A stretch of 64,000 bases of DNA from Clostridiales bacterium (GCA_016933835.1 JAFGAC010000156.1:41831-105830), one strand, 5' to 3'. Positions 18,387-27,361 are shown, counted from the stretch's first letter. Notes: generated by a model from the sequence alone, not told the origin. Numbers and translations are program-made.

Positions 18387-19400
18387 TTAATTTTTCATTT
18401 TATTTTGTTTCTTTGTCTTTTTTTTATTTTTCTTTTTATAAAACTCAATTTCTTTTTTCATTTTAAAATAGTTTTTCAATCTTTCTTCTTTAAGAATTCC
18501 ACTGTCAATCGCATTCATGACTGCACAACTTGGTTCATTTGTATGTGTGCAGTCTGAAAATTTACATGATTTTGCTATTTCTTCTACATCTTCAAAGGTC
18601 TGAATCAATCCTTCTTCATTGTCAAGCAATTGAAGTTCTCTCATACCAGGCGTATCTATTACTATTACTCCTTCATCTGACAAATACAGGTTTCTGCTAG
18701 TCGTTGTATGTTTTCCCTTACTGTCATTTCGAATTTCCGCTGTTTTTACAATTTCATTGCCCAAAATATAATTTACAATCGTAGATTTCCCTACACCAGA
18801 TGAGCCTACAAAAGCAACTGTTTTTCCTTTTTTCAAAGCATTGGCCTTGAAATTTAAGATCGATTTTTCATCAAAAATGCTTAAAACATACAATTCAAGC
18901 CCTAGAGCTATTTCTTCTATCTGAATAATTCTGGCCTCAAGATCATTGCACAAATCAGATTTTGTTAAAATAATGCACGGAATGGCACTACTTTCCCATG
19001 CCAAGGTCAAATATCTTTCAAGTCTTTTTATATTGAAATCTTCATTCAAAGACATGACAATAAAAATTTTATCTATGTTAGTTGCAATAATTTGTTCATC
19101 AATAACATTCCCTGCAATTTTTCTTGAAAATTTGCTATACCTTGGAAGTACCTTCTTGATTAATACTTTATCTCCATTCATAGCTTCCTCAAGCACAATC
19201 CAGTCCCCTACAGATGGAAAATCACTTCTGCTATCAGTGCTTTTTCTGAATTTTTCAGTAACAACACCCCAATAAAAGCCATCATCGGCCACTATTTTAT
19301 AATGCCCTTTTTCTTCTTCCAATACTCTTCCTATTTTTTCATTTTCAATCATATGGGAGGGATGATATAATCCCCAATCTTTCAGTACATGTTCTTTCAC
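18387..19400 (-). CDS. rsgA: Ribosome small-subunit-dependent GTPase A
   Basis: RsgA is a circularly permuted GTPase that checks late assembly of the 30S subunit. The motifs run in permuted order: TKSD (G4), then GSSGVGKST (G1), then DTPGMREL (G3). The C-terminal zinc motif is CKFSDCTHTNEPSC. An N-terminal OB fold is present (KIVADDGFYWGVVTEKFR). The C-terminus ends in an unusually long run of lysines (KKKNKKKTKKQNK), probably an rRNA contact. The start is GTG at 19400, eight bases after GAGGAGG. Length of 337 is slightly above typical because of that tail. Confidence 0.93.
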   Translation of the reverse strand: MKEHVLKDWGLYHPSHMIENEKIGRVLEEEKGHYKIVADDGFYWGVVTEKFRKSTDSRSDFPSVGDWIVLEEAMNGDKVLIKKVLPRYSKFSRKIAGNVIDEQIIATNIDKIFIVMSLNEDFNIKRLERYLTLAWESSAIPCIILTKSDLCNDLEARIIQIEEIALGLELYVLSIFDEKSILNFKANALKKGKTVAFVGSSGVGKSTIVNYILGNEIVKTAEIRNDSKGKHTTTSRNLYLSDEGVIVIDTPGMRELQLLDNEEGLIQTFEDVEEIAKSCKFSDCTHTNEPSCAVMNAIDSGILKEERLKNYFKMKKEIEFYKKKNKKKTKKQNKMKN

Positions 19401-19431
19401 TTATTGACCTCCTCATTTTGGGCATAATAAT

Positions 19432-19456
19432 GCCCTGAATCATATCACTTCAGGGC
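19432..19456 (-). terminator. Hairpin following a possible 18-residue ORF, upstream of rsgA
   Basis: The arms gccctgaa / ttcagggc pair perfectly. No strong T-run follows on the minus strand (ATTATTAT), so it is a weak terminator or a leader hairpin. Confidence 0.45.
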
Positions 19457-19485
19457 TCAATAAGACAAATTTTACTTATGTACAA

Positions 19486-19542
19486 TCAACTTTGAGCCGA
19501 AGTGGTATTTGAATACAATTTTGAATCACTCTGTTTTTTCAT
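19486..19542 (-). CDS. Possible 18-residue peptide with good ribosome-binding site
   Basis: The ATG at 19542 follows GGGAG with exactly 8 bases between and is followed by 17 more codons (MKKQSDSKLYSNTTSAQS). A perfect hairpin comes 30 bases after the stop. The peptide is polar, without a membrane segment. It lies in the otherwise empty 231-base gap upstream of rsgA. It could be a leader peptide or a tiny gene; conservation has not been checked, so confidence is low. Confidence 0.3.
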   Translation of the reverse strand: MKKQSDSKLYSNTTSAQS

Positions 19543-19631
19543 AGTAACCACTCCCTTTCAAAAGAATTTTATTATTTAATCCATGATATGATTAGATTAT
19601 CATATGTTCAATATTTTTTTAATTATTGTCA

Positions 19632-20984
19632 TTAAAAATTAATAATTGGATTTTCTTTATTCACAAGAAAACTCTCGCAAGTTCCATGGAATCTTTCTGA
19701 TATCAATTTTTCCAACGCCTTCATTGCATTCTCAAGTTTATAATAATTTTCACCCTCAAAACCTACCAATTGAAAAAATATCTGTGAACTTTCTTCTGAT
19801 ATTTTACCTAGCTCACTTTGTCTCCACAACCACTGACGCGTCTGAACTTTATTGCCACTTGTAAATACGAGTTCACCTGGCAATACTTCTTCAAATTCTT
19901 CTTCTCCAAAAGGCAAAAATATATCACCTTCTTCGGATATTCTAACTGACAGATCTTCATCAATATCGACCAAATCATGGGCCCCGAGTGAAATTACTTC
20001 AGTCAGCGCAATAGCATTGCACAAATCTACTAATGCATTTATTCTTGGCAAAGAACCTCCTTTTAAAACTCTTTTCCCCATAGCTTCAACTGAATTCATA
20101 TATTTATTTGGATTGATTCCTGCATTTTTCAATGCATCTCTATATATTGCTATGTGCTCGTTCGCCTTCAAATCCTCTATTGAAATTCGTTCTTTGAATA
20201 GATTTTCAGCTATCTTCAAAATATTCGAATCCTCTTCACTTGTCGAAGTGTTTTTAAGATCATTTCCTATAATTACACCAAAAACCACATTTGAATTTTT
20301 ATCAAACACCCCTTGTTCTACAGAATACTTCATATTGTTCCTCCTCCTAATATTCGCTTTTTTAATTCCCTCTACACTTGTCGAATTCATTCCTGCTTCC
20401 CTCAAGATGCTAGTGATGAATTCAGTCTTTCCCTCAACATACCTATCCATATCATAAGGAAATTTCTTTGCTAAAGCTATTTTCAATCGGCTGTATTTTT
20501 TTGCTGAATCTCGATCTTTTCTCAAAAAATCCCTTAGCATCAAATGATTCTTCAACGCATCTGAATCTTTTTCAACTACATATAAGTGATGATCACACCA
20601 AGTTTGATTATTATTGTAAGGTACTTTTTCTGATTTTCTCGAAAACGCCTCTCGTCCTTTTAATCCCAAGTTTCCTCTATTAATATATCCAATCTCTTCG
20701 AGTTGTTTGATCATTTTTTTCTTCTGAATAGCATCACTGAATATGATATCTATATCAATAACAGGTTTTGCCCACATACCCTTCACTGCTGTGCTTCCGA
20801 CATGTTCTATCACATAAGTACCACAACCGCTTAAACATTTCTTATACACACCTTTTAAGGCTTCATATTCCATTTCCCAACGAGGGTTGTATTCTGAAAT
20901 TTCTATTTTCTTCAAATAATCACCAATTTCATATTTGTTTTTATTAAAGTCAGGTTTTTTATTGATTGACATATCTATAGACAT
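19632..20984 (-). CDS. GrpB (UPF0157) domain fused to B3/4 domain
   Basis: This 450-residue protein has two unrelated domains. Residues 25-195 are a GrpB/UPF0157 nucleotidyltransferase-like domain (VIEHVGSTAVKGMWAKPVIDI, WCDHHLYVVEKDSDALKNHL). Residues 218-440 are a B3/4 domain as found in phenylalanyl-tRNA synthetase beta and its free-standing relatives (YRDALKNAGINPNKY, LPRINALVDLCNAIAL, LGAHDLVDIDE). The linker is encoded by AGGAGGAGG AACAAT ATG, a textbook Shine-Dalgarno before Met218 (20333), and uses the rare arginine codon AGG. Two genes have therefore probably been joined by loss of a stop, and the B3/4 part may still be made alone (233 residues). It overlaps the preceding binding-protein gene by 26 bases. 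Confidence 0.82.
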   Translation of the reverse strand: MSIDMSINKKPDFNKNKYEIGDYLKKIEISEYNPRWEMEYEALKGVYKKCLSGCGTYVIEHVGSTAVKGMWAKPVIDIDIIFSDAIQKKKMIKQLEEIGYINRGNLGLKGREAFSRKSEKVPYNNNQTWCDHHLYVVEKDSDALKNHLMLRDFLRKDRDSAKKYSRLKIALAKKFPYDMDRYVEGKTEFITSILREAGMNSTSVEGIKKANIRRRNNMKYSVEQGVFDKNSNVVFGVIIGNDLKNTSTSEEDSNILKIAENLFKERISIEDLKANEHIAIYRDALKNAGINPNKYMNSVEAMGKRVLKGGSLPRINALVDLCNAIALTEVISLGAHDLVDIDEDLSVRISEEGDIFLPFGEEEFEEVLPGELVFTSGNKVQTRQWLWRQSELGKISEESSQIFFQLVGFEGENYYKLENAMKALEKLISERFHGTCESFLVNKENPIINF

Positions 20985-22011
20985 CTTCTCTCAAGTGGAA
21001 ACCGGAATCAATTATGATTTGATCTAAATTATCTTTCGTTACAATCGAAAAAGGCAATTTTTTATAGGCAACCATATTCTTATTATTGTCTATATAATCT
21101 ATATCCTCCAAGGAAATAGATTTTAATATTTTGGGAATCAATTCAACCGTTTGTAGCGCCAAATCATTGATTGGTTTGTAGATTGTAGCCAATTGTGTAC
21201 CTTCTGCAATTCTTTGACAGGCAGACAATTCTGCATCTTGACTTGCAACAGGTATAATAGATTCAAGTTTATATTCAATCAACACTTTAATTGCAGCTTC
21301 AGCAAGCATATCATTGGATGCTATAATCCCGTCTATTCGAACGTCATTTTTCAGCAAATCATTTATTGCTTCCTGAGAAAATTGTTCTCTCCAATCTATC
21401 GCCCATACTTCATTGATAATATTTATTTTTTCAAGTCTTTTATCGATCACATTATAGTAACCTGTATTCAACATTTTGCTATTATAATCTTGCGGATTCC
21501 CGTTTATAATCACAAGATTGTATTCATCTTTTTCTTCTGATACCATTTTTTCAATGACTGTCGTTGCTATAGCCTCTCCAATACCAATGTTGTCAAAAGA
21601 AATATACAAATCAATATTGCTGTTGAGCATCAATCGATCATATGAAATTACTTTGATTCCTTTTTTTTGAGCTCGCTCGACAACACCATTGAGCATATTG
21701 ATGTCTTTTGGAAGAACCACCAGAATATCAACATTTTCATCAATCAAATATTGAATCTGTTTTATTTGCTCATTGACATCTTCATTTGCAACTTGAACTA
21801 TAACTTCCATATTATTCTCATTGGCATAAGATACAAAAGTTTCCATGTCTCTTTTCCATCTTTCAACAACCAAACTATCGAATGACAAACCTACAATAAT
21901 TTTATCATCCACAGTCACTAGCTCTTTATCAGAAAAAATAAAATACGCTGTTGCCACAGCCCCTAAGATAATCAAGATTGCAATAAACATTATCCATCTA
22001 TTTATTTTCAT
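20959..22011 (-). CDS. Membrane-anchored xylose-type binding protein of the sensor operon (XylFII-like)
   Basis: This 350-residue periplasmic-binding-protein fold has an uncleaved N-terminal membrane helix (about 7-27) instead of a lipobox. It shares signature phrases with the transporter binding protein at 28942-30006: ERW-RD, VISYDRL, YISFDN and GLSF/GVSL near the start. In solventogenic clostridia a protein of this kind (XylFII) binds D-xylose and activates the LytS kinase. The gene overlaps the response-regulator gene by 14 bases and follows AAGGGTG. The ligand is inferred; other pentoses are possible. Confidence 0.8.
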   Translation of the reverse strand: MKINRWIMFIAILIILGAVATAYFIFSDKELVTVDDKIIVGLSFDSLVVERWKRDMETFVSYANENNMEVIVQVANEDVNEQIKQIQYLIDENVDILVVLPKDINMLNGVVERAQKKGIKVISYDRLMLNSNIDLYISFDNIGIGEAIATTVIEKMVSEEKDEYNLVIINGNPQDYNSKMLNTGYYNVIDKRLEKINIINEVWAIDWREQFSQEAINDLLKNDVRIDGIIASNDMLAEAAIKVLIEYKLESIIPVASQDAELSACQRIAEGTQLATIYKPINDLALQTVELIPKILKSISLEDIDYIDNNKNMVAYKKLPFSIVTKDNLDQIIIDSGFHLREDVYRYVNQ

Positions 22012-23509
22012 TTTTATTCACCCTTTGGTATTCACCAGGTGTAATCCCAGTATGTTTTTTAAAAGATTTTATAAAATAATTGACTTCAGAATATCCAATA
22101 TCATCACTTGCTTCACTAATGGAATATCCACCTTTCAACAATTCCTTAGCAAGACTGATTTTAACATCAACTACATATTCTTTAAAATTAAACCCTGTTT
22201 CATCTTTGAAAATCTTGCTTAAATACTGCGATGTTACAAACAGCTCTTTCGCAACATCATCCAATGAAAAGCTTAATTTTTTATTTTTATCAATATATTT
22301 TAGTGCTTTGTTTACAAGTTTAGAGTAATCCCTTTGATACAAATTATGATATTTGAAAAATGCAGTTGTCAATTTTTCATAAAATATATCTAAATTGGAA
22401 TCATCAAATTTCACAAGAGAAAGTACATTGCTTTGATCATTGATATGAAAATTCAAAATATTCAATATCTTATCAATTCCCTCCGATGCAATTAATTCTC
22501 TTTCAACCATTGTCATTTTTTTTATTTTATTTATCAGTATTTCCAATGTCTGAGTAAGTTTAAGTGAATTTGGCAATAAAAATTCTCTCGCAATGCCATA
22601 TAACTCTTGAATGTCTAATTCATTTGTCTGAATATTAGAATACATGAAATCCATTTCTTCATTCGACCATTCCTCTTGTCTATAAATGAATTCTTGAAGT
22701 TGTTCTAAGTCACTTATTTTTACTCCTTGAATCACGATTCTAATATGATCTGAATCATCTTGTTCTTTTATCAATTTATTGATTTTATTATGTGTATTTT
22801 CAAAATTATCAATACCGCTTATGTACATCATGTACATGCTTTTTTCTGGAATACTATTAATGCATTTATAATCTGAAAAAATCACACTTAATTTTTTGTA
22901 TAATTTTTTTGCCTGTCGTTCGGAATCAAATTCTTGACTGTCGTATTTCGAAGAAAAAGTCATATTTACCTTGATCAACATACCTTTCAAGAATTTATAT
23001 TCTAAAATATCTTCATACACTTTCAGCGGCAATCTATCGCTACTCTTATTTGTTAAAAAATGGTCAGCGATAATTTCTTTTGAAACATTGAATTTTTCAA
23101 CAATCCGAAGTTCATATTCTGTTTGATAACTTTCATCTTCAAGTGTTTTAATGACTTTACTTATTGTATCGTTTAGTTTTTGCTTTGTTATTGGTTTTAG
23201 AATATAATCTGAAACACCATATTTCATTGAAATTTTTGCATATTCAAATTGTTCATAAGCAGAAATAAAAATTATCTTGATCTTTGTATTGTTTTTCCTA
23301 ATCATTTTAACAAGATCAACACCATCAATGCTGGGCATCCTAATATCGGTCAGTATTATATGAGGCCTGAAGTCATCCAGTTTAGTCAATGCTTCTCTAC
23401 CATTTCGTGCTGTTGCGACAGATAATTCAAATGCACTATTATTTATCATATATTCTAATGATTCTAAAACAATTTTTTCGTCATCAACTATCAAAATTCT
23501 ATATTTCAT
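21998..23509 (-). CDS. YesN-type response regulator with AraC output domain
   Basis: The protein has 503 residues. The receiver domain (1-120) has acidic pair DD9-10, phosphoacceptor Asp55 in ILTDIRMPS, and Lys in ILKPITKQKL. A long central region follows. The C-terminal AraC/XylS double helix-turn-helix (about 400-500) includes FVTSQYLSKIFKDETGFNFKEY-like and IGYSEVNYFIKSFKKHTGITP-like segments. A longer frame begins at 23563, but the ATG at 23509, after GGGAG, matches the family start and overlaps the kinase stop by 11 bases. It probably activates the neighbouring sugar transporter operon. Confidence 0.88.
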   Translation of the reverse strand: MKYRILIVDDEKIVLESLEYMINNSAFELSVATARNGREALTKLDDFRPHIILTDIRMPSIDGVDLVKMIRKNNTKIKIIFISAYEQFEYAKISMKYGVSDYILKPITKQKLNDTISKVIKTLEDESYQTEYELRIVEKFNVSKEIIADHFLTNKSSDRLPLKVYEDILEYKFLKGMLIKVNMTFSSKYDSQEFDSERQAKKLYKKLSVIFSDYKCINSIPEKSMYMMYISGIDNFENTHNKINKLIKEQDDSDHIRIVIQGVKISDLEQLQEFIYRQEEWSNEEMDFMYSNIQTNELDIQELYGIAREFLLPNSLKLTQTLEILINKIKKMTMVERELIASEGIDKILNILNFHINDQSNVLSLVKFDDSNLDIFYEKLTTAFFKYHNLYQRDYSKLVNKALKYIDKNKKLSFSLDDVAKELFVTSQYLSKIFKDETGFNFKEYVVDVKISLAKELLKGGYSISEASDDIGYSEVNYFIKSFKKHTGITPGEYQRVNKNENK

Positions 23510-25004
23510 CTTTAACTCCCAAATAAACATATATTTTAGTAAAGCAATTGACTTCACTTTCAATTTTCAAAACATTTTTATTGTTAAAATAGTTACTCAA
23601 TCTACTATAAACATTTTCAAGACCTATTCCAGTTGTATGTCCTGTTGTGCTTTCAGATTTATTAAAATAATTGTCGTTGAGCTGTTGAACAAGATTTTCA
23701 GGTATTCCTATACCATTATCTTCTATAACAACACTTACTTCACCATATTTTTCTGAGACTAAAATCCGAATCACACCAGTTTCAGTTTTATCTTTAAAAC
23801 CATGAATAATGGCATTTTCTATAATCGGCTGCAGTATCAGCGGAGGCATAAATATCTTATCTGTATTGTCAGATTGAATGTCAATACTGAAATCTAGCAA
23901 ATCATCAAATCTCACTTTCATTAGATGAAAATAACTTTTTACATTTTTCAATTCTTCTTTCAAAGAAACCTCTTTTTCAAGAGATTGAATATTATATCTA
24001 AACAGTCGTGATAAATTGTAGATGAATTCCGCTGTGCGTTCTGCATCTTCCAGATTAGCCAATTGTACACCTGCATTCAATGTGTTGAATAAAAAATGTG
24101 GATTGATTTGCGATTGCAGAGCTTTCAATTCTGAAATTTTCAGCTGATTCTCCACTCTCAAATTCTCTATTTTTATTTGAGCAAGCTTATTCTCAACTTC
24201 AGATTTCTCTTTCAATTCTTCAATATAAATATTGATATTTATTGCCATTTCAACAAAAGTGCTATGCAAAATATTGGCTTCTTTAAAATAACTATTCATA
24301 TTTGAGTCGATGATATAATTTCCATTTGAAATCTCTTTTGCATGATCAGACAGTGTCTCAATCGGAGTAAGTATATTTTTAGTAAAATCATATATAAATA
24401 GGCCTGTCAGCAATAATATAATAATCAATATAATTAGAAAAAGGGAATTGAATTGCACAAGACCTTCTGATAATTTTTGATATTGTTCAAGATTTATCTT
24501 TATCATGTATTCATTGAGATCGTTTATATGGACTTTGATTAATCGGGAAATGTCTTTGACTTCATCGAAAGCAAGCAAATAAGCCTCAGTATTTCTAGCT
24601 CTTTTTAATTCAATTACGCTATCTGTTGTTTCCAAGTATTTATTGATGATTTGAGTGATATTATACCTTGATTGTTCTGATATATTGAAGCTCAATCCTT
24701 TATCCAAACTTCTAACCTTGCTCTCAATACTGCTGTAACTATTTGAATACTCAATAAAACTGTCAGAATCTTTCGTATTGATGTAATCTTCCAGGCTGCT
24801 TTCCAATTTATCAAGTTCCTTTGTCAATTCTTCTAATTCCAAATTAATGATAAAAACTTCATTAAAATTTTTAGTAATGCTCGATGTTACATATTGATTG
24901 AAAAAGTAGCTTAATATGAAAAATATAATCAATGTAAAAACAAATCTGATTACTTTTGATCTGATTGTATTTTTCTCGAATATTTTTGAAATTTTATCTT
25001 TCAT
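23499..25004 (-). CDS. LytS/YesM-type sensor histidine kinase with HAMP domain
   Basis: The protein has about 501 residues. Helix 1 (IRFVFTLIIFFILSYFF) and helix 2 (SLFLIILIIILLLTGLFIY) enclose an extracellular helical domain of about 150 residues. A HAMP segment follows (TPIETLSDHAKEISNGNY). The His_kinase phosphoacceptor region is QINPHFLFNTLNAG and the ATPase N box and G box are ENAIIHGF and VIEDNGIGIP. The start at 25004 is chosen because GGAG stands nine bases before it and the upstream gene stops at 25006. It should pass the signal of the anchored binding proteins to the YesN-type regulator. Confidence 0.9.
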   Translation of the reverse strand: MKDKISKIFEKNTIRSKVIRFVFTLIIFFILSYFFNQYVTSSITKNFNEVFIINLELEELTKELDKLESSLEDYINTKDSDSFIEYSNSYSSIESKVRSLDKGLSFNISEQSRYNITQIINKYLETTDSVIELKRARNTEAYLLAFDEVKDISRLIKVHINDLNEYMIKINLEQYQKLSEGLVQFNSLFLIILIIILLLTGLFIYDFTKNILTPIETLSDHAKEISNGNYIIDSNMNSYFKEANILHSTFVEMAININIYIEELKEKSEVENKLAQIKIENLRVENQLKISELKALQSQINPHFLFNTLNAGVQLANLEDAERTAEFIYNLSRLFRYNIQSLEKEVSLKEELKNVKSYFHLMKVRFDDLLDFSIDIQSDNTDKIFMPPLILQPIIENAIIHGFKDKTETGVIRILVSEKYGEVSVVIEDNGIGIPENLVQQLNDNYFNKSESTTGHTTGIGLENVYSRLSNYFNNKNVLKIESEVNCFTKIYVYLGVKDEI

Positions 25005-25005
25005 A

Positions 25006-25980
25006 TTAATATTCTCCAATATTACTATCATCTATTATTTCTATATTTATAGGAATATACGATGATACTCTTTTTGAATTTGATAGATCTACAACTAGTT
25101 TCACAGCTTGTTTAATCCCTTTTTCATAATCAATAAAAATCGATCCATGAACTGTACCTTTTTGAATATATTCGATTATTTCATCTGTTTTTCCGTTAGT
25201 GATTACTGAAACATCTGAAATGGCATTCAAATCAATCAAAGTATTGACTACTCTTACAGAATCAACAACATCAGTGCAGATAATAAAATTGACTTTATTG
25301 TTGATGATCCAATCCTGTACGATCAATTCAGCTCTCTTTTCTGCTGAATATTCAACCTGAGCTATCCATATATCATCATTTTGATTTGAAAATTCCTGTA
25401 AAGCATTTAAATAACTGTTTTGATACGCACCAGTTTTTATTCCATATTCACTTCCAAGAATTACTCCTACAATTTTGTTTTCAACATTTGAACGTTCAAT
25501 CAATTCAATTGAATTCTTCCCCAATTGGTATTTATTGACTCCAATATAAGTATCGCGATTACTTTCTGGTAAATCATTCCCTATAATTACAATTTTTATC
25601 TCTCTGTTTTCACTTTCTATAATGTATTCACTGAGTTCATCAATATTCGACACTTTAATGAGAATTACATCTACATTTGTCATCCAAGCACTCTTGAATG
25701 CATATTCGACCGACTCAGAAGATACCACTTCGTAAAAATCTGCAACAATTTCATTTTGCTTGCCTTCTTCAATAAATTCAGACTTAAAGAAATCAAAATT
25801 ATAGCGATCATTGTCATCATGAAAAAATGCTACATGATATTTAGGTATCAACAACGATTTATCATCACTATTTACTGTCAAGTAAACAGTTCTAAAAACG
25901 CCATATGCAAAGAGTACTAAAATTACGATTATTAAAATTATTTCAATATTTCTAGTTTTATTCAATAATATTTTTTTCAC
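25006..25980 (-). CDS. Second membrane-anchored periplasmic-binding-protein-like sensor
   Basis: The 324-residue protein has one N-terminal membrane helix (IEIILIIVILVLFAYGVF) and then a divergent type 1 periplasmic-binding fold (KYHVAFFHDDNDRYNFDFFK, DVILIKVSNIDEL, VGVILGSEYG, NFIICTDVVDSVRVV). It lacks a lipobox. It is the first gene of the sensor operon, two bases upstream of the kinase gene. The start is GTG at 25980. The only good Shine-Dalgarno (GAGGTG) is 29 bases upstream with a hairpin between. It probably presents ligand, or a ligand-bound protein, to the kinase; the ligand is unknown. Confidence 0.75.
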   Translation of the reverse strand: MKKILLNKTRNIEIILIIVILVLFAYGVFRTVYLTVNSDDKSLLIPKYHVAFFHDDNDRYNFDFFKSEFIEEGKQNEIVADFYEVVSSESVEYAFKSAWMTNVDVILIKVSNIDELSEYIIESENREIKIVIIGNDLPESNRDTYIGVNKYQLGKNSIELIERSNVENKIVGVILGSEYGIKTGAYQNSYLNALQEFSNQNDDIWIAQVEYSAEKRAELIVQDWIINNKVNFIICTDVVDSVRVVNTLIDLNAISDVSVITNGKTDEIIEYIQKGTVHGSIFIDYEKGIKQAVKLVVDLSNSKRVSSYIPINIEIIDDSNIGEY

Positions 25981-25985
25981 ATCAT

Positions 25986-26006
25986 CGTCGATAAAAAGAA
26001 TCGACG
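25986..26006 (-). promoter_or_regulatory. Hairpin between Shine-Dalgarno and GTG start of the sensor operon
   Basis: Perfect arms CGTCGAT / ATCGACG lie directly upstream of the GTG start. GAGGTG lies just 5' of the hairpin. Folding would bring the two to normal spacing; unfolded they are too far apart. This may set a low or controlled translation rate. Confidence 0.45.
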
Positions 26007-26101
26007 TACACCTCGCTTTCAGATTTTACCAAATGCCCCTAGAACACTCATGATAACGTCATAAAAATTTAAATATTTTTCAATTAATTATTTTAAATAT
26101 A

Positions 26102-26107
26102 ATTATA
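26102..26107 (-). promoter_or_regulatory. -10 box of the sensor operon
   Basis: A consensus TATAAT on the minus strand lies about 120 bases upstream of the first sensor gene and downstream of the transporter terminator. A matching -35 (TTGCAT at 19 bases) is weak. Confidence 0.4.
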
Positions 26108-26133
26108 TCATTTTATATTGATGATAATGCAAT

Positions 26134-26158
26134 AAACCCCAAATAATATTTGGGGTTT
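26134..26158 (-). terminator. Terminator of the xylose-type ABC operon
   Basis: Perfect arms AAACCCCAAAT / ATTTGGGGTTT lie 18 bases past the permease stop. The following T-run is short, so read-through into the sensor operon is possible. Confidence 0.65.
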
Positions 26159-26176
26159 ACACAGAAGGGGGTTAAT

Positions 26177-27361
26177 CTATTTAGATTTATTTCTAGTTGA
26201 TATGTCAAACCAAACGGCAAGCAACAAGACTAAACCTTTTATAATATATTGATACGAAATATCCAAATTCATAAGTGACATACCATTGTTGATGGATGCC
26301 ATGACCAATGCCCCAATGATTGCTCCAAATACAGAACCAATACCACCAGAAGCTGATGCGCCACCGATAAAAGAAGCTGCAATGGCATCAAGTTCAAATA
26401 AGTTTCCAGCTGATGGTGCTGCTGAATTAAGTCTTGCACTATAAACGATTCCTGAAAGAGCCGCTAAAGTTCCCATGGAAACAAAAACCGTAAAAAGTGT
26501 TTTTGCAGTATTTATACCAGATAGTCTTGCTGCCTCTATATTTCCACCGACAGCATAAATGTGTCTTCCTATCGTTGTCTTAGTAGTGATGAATGTGTAA
26601 AGCAATACTAATCCTACTACAATGATTACCGTATAAGGAATGCCTTGATACAATGCCATACTCAATATAAAACTCATAATCAATGCAGAAACCAGCACTA
26701 ATTGAATGATAAACAATCCTACAGGTAAAATTTCAAATTTGTACTTTATTCGTTTCTTTCTTTTGTTGAATTCAAGAACGATATATAATACAACTGATAT
26801 GATTCCTATGATAACTGAAAGCATATGTACCCCATCAATATGCAGTATATCTTTCAGATATCCTACGCTGATATTATTGAAATTCTCGTCAAAAGGACCA
26901 ATAGTCTGTCCTTTTGTAATTCCGATGACTGCTCCTCTAAAAATCAGCATACTGGCAAGTGATACAATGAATGCTGGCACTTTCTTGTAAGCAATCCAAA
27001 AACCTTGCCATGCGCCGATCAGCATTCCAACTGACAGTGTTATCAATATAGTTGGAACAGTTGGCAATCCCATTTTCACTTGTAAAATCCCTGCAATTGC
27101 TCCCGTAAAAGCAGCGACAGAACCAACAGACAGGTCTATATGACCTGCTATGATTACCAAAACCATACCAACTGCAAGCACTGCAATATATCCAGTTTGC
27201 AAATATAAATTCGTAAGATTTCTCGGCCTTAAAAATGTACCTTCTGTCAATATATTGAAAATAATCATTATTACGAATAGCGCAATAAACATACCGTACT
27301 GTCTTATATTTGATCGGATTAAATTTTTTATAAGGTTGACGCTCTTATTATCTTTACTCAT
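26177..27361 (-). CDS. Sugar ABC transporter permease, XylH type
   Basis: The protein has about 394 residues and 10-12 membrane helices. It carries the BPD_transp_2 phrases GHIDLSVGSVAAFTGAIAGI (helix 2-3), NIEAARLSGINTAKT and GGASASGGIGSVFGAIIGAL. The longer frame (27382) is rejected because ATGGAGGC forms the ribosome-binding site for the ATG at 27361. That start overlaps the ATPase stop by 8 bases. It forms the channel for a pentose or related sugar with the ATPase and binding protein upstream. Confidence 0.9.
   Translation of the reverse strand: MSKDNKSVNLIKNLIRSNIRQYGMFIALFVIMIIFNILTEGTFLRPRNLTNLYLQTGYIAVLAVGMVLVIIAGHIDLSVGSVAAFTGAIAGILQVKMGLPTVPTILITLSVGMLIGAWQGFWIAYKKVPAFIVSLASMLIFRGAVIGITKGQTIGPFDENFNNISVGYLKDILHIDGVHMLSVIIGIISVVLYIVLEFNKRKKRIKYKFEILPVGLFIIQLVLVSALIMSFILSMALYQGIPYTVIIVVGLVLLYTFITTKTTIGRHIYAVGGNIEAARLSGINTAKTLFTVFVSMGTLAALSGIVYSARLNSAAPSAGNLFELDAIAASFIGGASASGGIGSVFGAIIGALVMASINNGMSLMNLDISYQYIIKGLVLLLAVWFDISTRNKSK

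Noticed and set aside
19852..20457. 201-codon plus-strand frame inside the GrpB::B3/4 gene
   Set aside because: It is antisense to two recognised domains, has no ribosome-binding site and low-complexity Ser/Phe/Ile content typical of a shadow frame.
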